Source: Acanthaster planci (Eukaryota; Echinodermata; Asteroidea; Valvatida; Acanthasteridae). Taken from it: 64,000 nucleotides of DNA. Under the pieces are notes generated by a model. The model was given only the letters and a program-made list of their open reading frames with translations. It had not been told where the DNA came from and did no database searches. This document shows positions 57,525-64,000 of the stretch, one piece after another. The translations under genes and the position numbers were made by a program. The number at the start of each line of letters is the position of its first letter. The first letter of the stretch is position 1. The stretch lies in the NCBI RefSeq assembly GCF_001949145.1, contig NW_019091537.1, forward strand, positions 386,647-450,646, in the 5' to 3' direction.

Positions 57525-60500
57525 TTACTCGGATGTTTGGCTGTTGGTCAGGTCACAGAGGTTAGCAAGGACATGCATTTGTCCCCAGGCGTAGGGAAGC
57601 TGCAATGGAAAATAATTAAATTCTTTACTGAAGCCTTCACAAAAGAAAACTACAATGCGTTTATAATCTATATGGCTCTACCACATTTCTTCAATATCTG
57701 TGAAATGGAAAAGCCATGCCGGCTTTTGTTTTATCTTGACTCCCAATCTCTTATTTGCTGGATCAATTATAGAGAGAGATCAGTTCATACAAATGCATTA
57801 TAGGCCCTAAGGCTAAACTATGGAAATATCTGGATGCTCTATCTTGAAAATGGATCGTGCAAATGATTGGAATCTGCAAAGAAGAACAGGCTTCGCTGAA
57901 CGAGGACAGGAATCCATCATCGTCATGTTTTGAAGGGTAAATACAGAAATGCCTAGTGCCTTAAAAATGAAGCAAAAAAATCCTGAAATACCCAATCAAC
58001 ATCAGAAAAGATATCAAAACGGGAGTGACAAACCTCCGTCATTTTGAAGCACACGTCGCTGAATGTCTGCACCGCAGCCGTGAAGCAATCCCAATTCTCA
58101 ACAGCGCGCCCTCTTGTGTTCATGACCGTTGCAGTCATCATCGTATCTCCCTTTGTCATTTTTATGACGAGGTTGTACATCAGATCGTGCACAAAGCTTT
58201 GTTTCTAGATTAAAAAAAATAATCTCGGGCTATCGTATCAAGCATGCAAAGTAATACACCGTAAATTCTTTGGCAGAAGATTCGTTTCTTAACATAAGAT
58301 TGCATAGGAGCCAACATGTATTTTTTATTATCATCATTGGGATCAGAGCTTTTATATTTAATTCTTAAATAAAAAATTAAATTCATCGATTTTTTTTCGC
58401 CATACAACGCCTTACGTCTGCCAGGGCAGCAACCTCCTTCATCAGCATTCTTTTCTGCACTGGATTGGTCGTTGCCTCAAAGCGTCGAACCAAAATGTCC
58501 AGGGGTACGTCGCGGCTGTCGATGGCATTCAACTGCGTTTGACAGAGGAAACGCCTGAAATCAGTCTGACTATATATAGGGGCTAAATATCCGTTTAAAA
58601 CTTTGAATTGTGTTGCAGTACAATTTAACACCTTTGGGAAATCTCTGAATAAATGGAAACTCATATTTATTTGAATATTTTTTCCATATTAAAAAGCCTA
58701 CTGGGTAGCTAAAGCCTCCTGCATTCACTTGCAGCAGGTTCGTTATATAATACTGAACAAAAGTCCGACTTCATTAATACTTTTTATAGAGCTACATCGA
58801 CTGCAAGCGGGGGTTTCACTATGGGGGAGTGCACTGCTGCAGGGATGGCATGTTCCCCTATTCCCCAGCCCTGGTGCCTCCTTTTGAAATCCTTAGATGA
58901 ACAAAAGTATATCCAAGCCACAGTTCATTTACTTTCGGTGCCCCGGCCTTTCATATACGTGCTGGTCCCAGGCCTATATGGTTACTGGCTTATAAATGTC
59001 TGCTAACAACACGGGTAAAATTTCAAAATAAACCACAAAGGCTTTTAGGCGACTTCATCTTACCGGTGATGGTGGGAAAGGCTTCCCTGGAACCGATTGC
59101 TGCCCTCCGTTGCCCTGGAAGTTGATCAGGGTGTTCTGGTCGAACTTAAGGTCTCCGTACTGATGAACCACGCTGGTATTGGTTTCCTTCTTCACAATCA
59201 TAAACTGCTGTTCCAGAGTCTCCTTGGTGAGATCCTCCTATTGATCGACCAGACACAACATTAGTTGTTCTAAGCCCAGGAAGAGGTCCGGGGTTTCATA
59301 CAAACCATAAAGATTGCCGACCAAAAACAATTATCTTAACAGAATGGAAGCTGGAATTTATTATGATGTACAAATCCTGGGACACTGTTCTTTATGATTC
59401 TACAAAATTTACTCAAGATCTTTAAACTGTTGGACACTTATTATTAATTAGAACTATAACTTCCTTATTCTAATATGCAACAAACATTGCTCAACAGACT
59501 ATTTACAAGGATCCACAAATTTGACCAGTTTTACCCAAAGACTGCATCAGCCCCTTATATATTGGCTGGTTTTCCGTTTCCTGTGCACCGTTATGATATT
59601 GTTTGCTTCAGCTGTTTGACATTGTTTGTAGACAAGTTGTTGACCTTTATTTGCATTGTACAAAGTCAAAAGGTGTGCGTGATTGAATTACAAACTTTAG
59701 TATTCGTTCGATATGCCTAATTTTCAGAGATATCCCCTCTGTGAAGCATTTTGAGCTGATTGTAATAAAAACTCTGAAAATAATTTATAATTTCCACGCT
59801 AGTTATACTTGTCCGCCCACCTAGACAAGGATTCGGCATCGTTGATAAGGAAGCGCTTCAAAACTATACCTTGTCTGAGTCCTCCATCCACTTAACACTG
59901 TACACGTCGCCAAGGTAGGTCCCCAACTTCTCGTCGAAGTAGCATGCATAGGAGGAGGTGTCCGGTCCCGCTGCTGTGGTGGCATAAATGTCGATGTTCT
60001 TAGGGAGTTTCAGAAACATGGAGCCCGACTCGCAGGCTTCTAGGTAGAACACCAACTGCAAGGACAAAAAAACATCAATTGAACCCAGGGAACTTTGCGT
60101 TAATTGTTTTATTATTTCTTTTTATGACTTTGGTGACACATCTAAAACCGGCAAATGATAAACAATCAAACAAACAACACAAACATCAGACTGACAATAT
60201 CCCTGCCCCCAATGAAGAATTACAAAATTAGGGATAACAATCTTTACATTATCAGATTACATGAGTATATTATATTATTAATGTATTATACATGTACATG
60301 TACGTTTACAATGATCTAGTTCGATACATCACAAAGGCAAGGTCTTTCGGGAATAAAGCGCAGTACACTGTAAGAACTACAATGTACAGTGCGATATTAG
60401 CTCTCCCGAGTGGAGCATTAGCAGGCCTAATTCTCTTTTTCAAAGTTTACAATGGATCGGTCAAGCTACCGATCCAATACATAATTCGAAAAAGAGCAGT

Positions 60501-63500
60501 ACTAAGAGCCAGTTCGATATCCAGTTAATACATGTACACCACAACATTACCTTTGTCAAGTAATTTTTATGGTCGTTTGTCAGTATAACGCTGCAAATTT
60601 TGTAGTGCTAAGTCACAGCTGCATGGAGCCATACCTTCTGATATTTATTCTCCTTGTGCATCTTNNNNNNNNNNNNNNNNNNNNNNNNNTTTGTTTTATT
60701 ACTTCTTTTTATGACTTTGGTGACACATCTAAAACCGGCAAATGATAAACAATCAAACAAACAAAACAAACATCAGACTGACAATATCCCTGCCCCCAAT
60801 GAAGAATTACAAAATTAGGGATAACAATCTTTACATTATCAGATTACATGAGTATATTATATTATTAATGTATTATACATGTAGATGTACGTCTACAATG
60901 ATCCAGTTCGATACATCAAAAAGGCAAGGTCTTTCGGGAACAAAGCGCGCGTGAGTCGGCGTATCTCTTCGCCGCCTTTTATTTTTCTACAGGCTGCGCG
61001 GACAGGCCAGATAATCGTATGCGTATGCTACTGTTCTCGAATGACCTGGGCCCCGCTTCAGTCTGGTTATGCGCTGTTGAAATACAGAACTAGCTCATTG
61101 CCAACGTCAGTGTCCATTTCAACATCATTGTGCAGGTGTAGCAAGCAGAGCAAAATCTCCCGAGATTGTCGGTAGAAGCCTGGGTTGCCTCCAGATATGT
61201 TTCATGAAAGAAAAGCATCTCCTATCACCCTGAAAATCAGTTTCTCAGTGAAACTACAGCCCTGTTATGTCTTTCTAATTTTAGGACTGCACAGTACACT
61301 GTGAGAACCACAATGTACAGTGCGATATTAGCTCTCCCGAGTGGAGCATTAGCAGGCCTAATTCTCCTTTTCAAAGTTTACAATGGATCGGTCAAGCTAC
61401 CGATCCAATACATAATTCGAAAAAGAGCAGTACTAAGAGCCAGTTCGATATCCAGTTAATACATGTACACCACAACATCACCTTTGTCAAGTAATTTTTA
61501 TGGTCGTTTGTCGGTACAACGCTGCAAATTTTGTAGTGCTAAGTCACAGCTGCATCGAGCCATACCTTCTGATATTTATTCTCCTTGTGCATCTTCTTGA
61601 GTGTTCTGATTAGGTCTTTTGCGTAAAGCTGCAAGAAACAAAAATCGAATAAAAAGAAATTGAGCTATCTAGCAACAGCCGATGCCGCCTGGACATCGAG
61701 GAAGTCACGAGCAGCCCTTAGTGTGCATTGAAAATACAGTTATATAATCCTATGTGGTGTGGAATACATGAAGGCCTAATTTTCTGGAAGTCAAGGCATT
61801 GGCCATAAAAGTATACCAACAAACAAGGTTCCCGTTGTCTGCTATAGAGTTTGAGTAGAGACAGAGCGCAGCTGTATGCACAAAGGGACCCCCAAGGAAT
61901 TCGATTTACAAACATACAGAAAACCATTCCTTGGATCATGGACACTTAAATCTAATTCACTGTTTCGCTTATACATACCAGCCAGTCTGATTTATTTTAC
62001 TTGAATTTCAGAAACTTACCACTTCTTCCCTGAAAGCAATGAGGTTTGTCGCTCCATGGTCGGCGAAATAAACGAAGACATGATCGTTTGGGCCACTGCA
62101 AGGAATTACACACGAATGAAAGATATCACACTCAGAAACACTTTATGCAACTTTCTAGACTCTAATAATGTTAGAAAACTGCCTGACGTCTTTTTCGGCT
62201 ACTCACTGAAAAATGTACCTTTTTAAACATTTCTATATATTTCCTAACAGATGAGCAAGTTGATGCTATCTTTTGCCATTAGAGGAAGACATCTGTTTAA
62301 CGGGAATGGGGGGTCTGCAAAATTTGTGAACCCAAACTTTGCTCACTAAAAATATTTAGGATAAACTTTGCCTATTGGCCAGGTATGATGAACTAAAACA
62401 CAAACAAACATGATGGCAAAATACTCTAAATTCAGGCAATTTTTGTGCAGAAACAGTTGTAACACCCTAATTTTGCCTCGGATGACAATACGAATTGGTG
62501 GAGTGTTGTATGTTTTGCAAAGAAATGCCATGATAATTATTCATTTGATGCATTTACAAAATACGTTTTTATTCTCCTTAAACGCAAAACGTAAGCCTTT
62601 TTGTTCTGACAAACCTGGCGATGACTTTACCGCTTCCAATCCCCTTCATTGCCGTCTTGTTGCCACTGAGAATATGCAAGAAGTTCTTTGGGTTCACCTC
62701 CTACAATGACAAAAAATAAGTCTGGATGAGAGTTTTAGATCAACGACCGTGAACAATTTTTCCTATTTGTGTTCATTCATTACATAACTGCAGATCGATC
62801 ATTGGTAAATATTCATGCTGCGGTACTTTGGTCGATAATACATGTATTAATAACGTGACAGTTTCACTCACCATCTTTGTGTAATCCTTCAGAACACCGT
62901 GATACACATCAGGTCCGTTTGGACGGTTGATAATGATACCTTGTGTGGGATTCCTAAGTTGAAATAATGAACAATAAAGATCGACTCCGGAAACTGAATT
63001 GACAAGAAGTTCCGTCCTCCCCAAAGAGGTATTCAAAATACAGCTGTCGGCAAATAGACCCTATTCCCACGAAAGATAGAATGTATCGGTCACAAAACTT
63101 TAGACTTCAGGCGACTTATCCCCCAAATAGGTAAATGGCTAAACTCGGCAAGTGGGACTTAAGCGGAGGTTGAAAGACTTCAGGACTGCCTTTTGGGGTG
63201 ATCATACTTGGAGGAAGTTTTTCCCTCAATTACCGACACAAATTGAACAGAAACATTGGAAGATCGTGAAATAAGTTTGGATTTAATTAATGGTCCCTTT
63301 TTTATTTTTAGCCAGACTCTCACGCATCTGTGATACAAGAAGACCTTTCGGGGTATACCAGTCATAAAGTCAAACTAGATTGCCAGTTTTTTTTACCGTG
63401 ACAGGTCAGTTGTTTGGTATATCAGCGTAATTTTGAAGGGGCATGTCTCCATTCCCTCTTCAGACCACGACCATCATCAGTTTTTTTTTTAGACCGAACT

Positions 63501-63601
63501 TACTGCTCATTGTACGCGATGTCATCATACATCATGACCACAATGTTCTCGTCTGGTATGCCATTCTTGTGCAGGATCTGGTAAGCGTGGCAAATGTCAG
63601 C
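57525..63601 (-). CDS. LGMN: Legumain (asparaginyl endopeptidase, peptidase C13), 5' end beyond the window
   Basis: Exons in reading order: 63601-63504, 62953-62872, 62700-62615, 62095-62020, 61628-61566, 60055-59870, 59237-59064, 58532-58416, 58204-58034 and 57599-57525. Borders are GT-AG with compatible phases. Motifs follow legumain order: [37 protein letters not shown] and GIGSGKVIA. Catalytic His is in VYFADHG and catalytic Cys in [10 protein letters not shown]. Then come [35 protein letters not shown] and, C-terminally, [17 protein letters not shown] of the prodomain. Legumains cleave after Asn in lysosomes and autoactivate at acid pH. The signal peptide and first exons lie past 64000. 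The last visible exon either stops at TAA (57527-57525) or splices on at GTAAGT. The RGD seen near this region in human legumain is absent. Confidence 0.93.
60104..60664. repeat. Duplicated legumain intron/exon segment, copy 1
   Basis: 60104-60360 matches 60691-60947 (offset 587), and 60361-60664 matches 61292-61595 (offset 931), with few differences. It includes a partial second copy of the 61566-61628 exon (60635-60664) cut by the N gap. That partial exon should not be counted as an extra exon. Confidence 0.9.
60665..60689. other. Assembly gap (25 N)
   Basis: Run of 25 N between the two copies of the legumain segment, interrupting the partial exon. Confidence 1.
60691..61595. repeat. Duplicated legumain intron/exon segment, copy 2, with 344-bp insertion
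   Basis: Same sequence as 60104-60664, but with 60948-61291 inserted between the two matching blocks. The insertion is richer in G+C at its start (CGCGTGAGTCGGCG) and has no recognisable coding content. Confidence 0.9.
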
Positions 63602-63779
63602 CTACAAAAAACCAATGAAGGAAGTGAAATCACAACAAAATAATTATGCATACAATTCTGAAACTCAGTGACAACCGCGCAAATGCTTGCGTGCCTCATG
63701 ACCCACCTATGTGATGGGTACCAAAAACCCACGCCCTCTTTTGTTCCGCTGGGAGCGGATATTGCGGCTCTAAGAGTTA

Positions 63780-63904
63780 ACAACGTGTTGGTCAATCACA
63801 ACGCGCGAAATCTGCCGACCCTTTTCAAACGTGCATTGCATTTGGTCGACATACTTTGGGCATTGTGATTGGCCAACGCATTGCAAACTTTTGGAGGCGC
63901 ACTG
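63780..63904. repeat. Palindromic MITE family, copy 3
   Basis: AACGTGTTGGTCAATCACAA and ATTGTGATTGGCCAACGCAT form the arms, with GCGCGAAATCTGCCGACCC inside and GCAAACTTTTGGAGGCGCACT at the right end. It lies just upstream of the first visible legumain exon, in an intron. Confidence 0.85.
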
Positions 63905-64000
63905 TTGTGAAACACCCGTAATAATTTAAGCTGGAATTTTCAGAATGTGAGGGGTGCACAGCCACAAACTGAGTCGTTTTGCCCGTTGGCTAATGCTCCT

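Noticed and set aside
60635-60664. Extra legumain exon
   Set aside because: It is a truncated second copy of the 61566-61628 exon within a duplicated segment that ends at an N gap.
1-64000. tRNA, rRNA or other structural RNA genes
   Set aside because: I looked for tRNA-like arms and conserved rRNA blocks and saw none that I could support by eye.

Overview
The window is animal nuclear DNA. Its genes are split by GT-AG introns, gene density is low, and fragments of many metazoan transposon classes are interspersed: Tx1/L1-like and L2/CR1-like LINEs, a Penelope-like element, a DIRS element, a Tc1/mariner element, foldback elements and palindromic MITEs. Together with an expanded ZU5-UPA-Death-domain family and many TACATGTA palindromes, this points to a marine invertebrate. 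A lancelet or hemichordate is my best guess and a cnidarian is possible; I cannot fix the species. Two N gaps (30155-30432, 60665-60689) and a single N (5441) show it is a draft scaffold.

Left third (1-28 kb, + strand): a cluster of three UNC5-like cytoplasmic death-domain genes. The first is cut by the left edge and only its terminal Death exon is visible (216-701). The second (6595-12642, seven coding exons, about 1282 aa) has a doubled architecture: ZU5-UPA-Death-ZU5-UPA-Death. The first Death domain and the second ZU5 share one uninterrupted exon (9444-10640). The third (24146-27721, four coding exons, about 891 aa) has the simple ZU5-UPA-Death layout. Every coding intron I could define in these genes is phase 0. 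Between genes 2 and 3 lie a Penelope-like tail, a decayed Tx1-like LINE, a 5'-end L2/CR1 LINE fragment and dispersed repeats.

Middle (28-41.9 kb): no host gene that I can support. It holds a Penelope-like inverted composite around an N gap, an internally deleted DIRS element on the minus strand, MITE copies and long A+T-rich stretches.

Right part: a minus-strand gene of unknown family (41890-53844) encodes a basic N-terminus, coiled coils and a C-terminal alpha/beta-looking domain. Its long intron carries a deleted Tc1/mariner element, a 1-kb foldback element and many TACATGTA motifs. Next comes a minus-strand legumain gene (C13 cysteine peptidase), with ten coding exons between 57525 and 63601 and its 5' end beyond the right edge. 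Inside it, a stretch of intron plus part of one exon is present twice around a 25-N gap, probably two alleles kept in the assembly.

Functionally, the left cluster looks like death-domain adaptor signalling, and legumain is a lysosomal protease. I see no sign that the two neighbourhoods work together.
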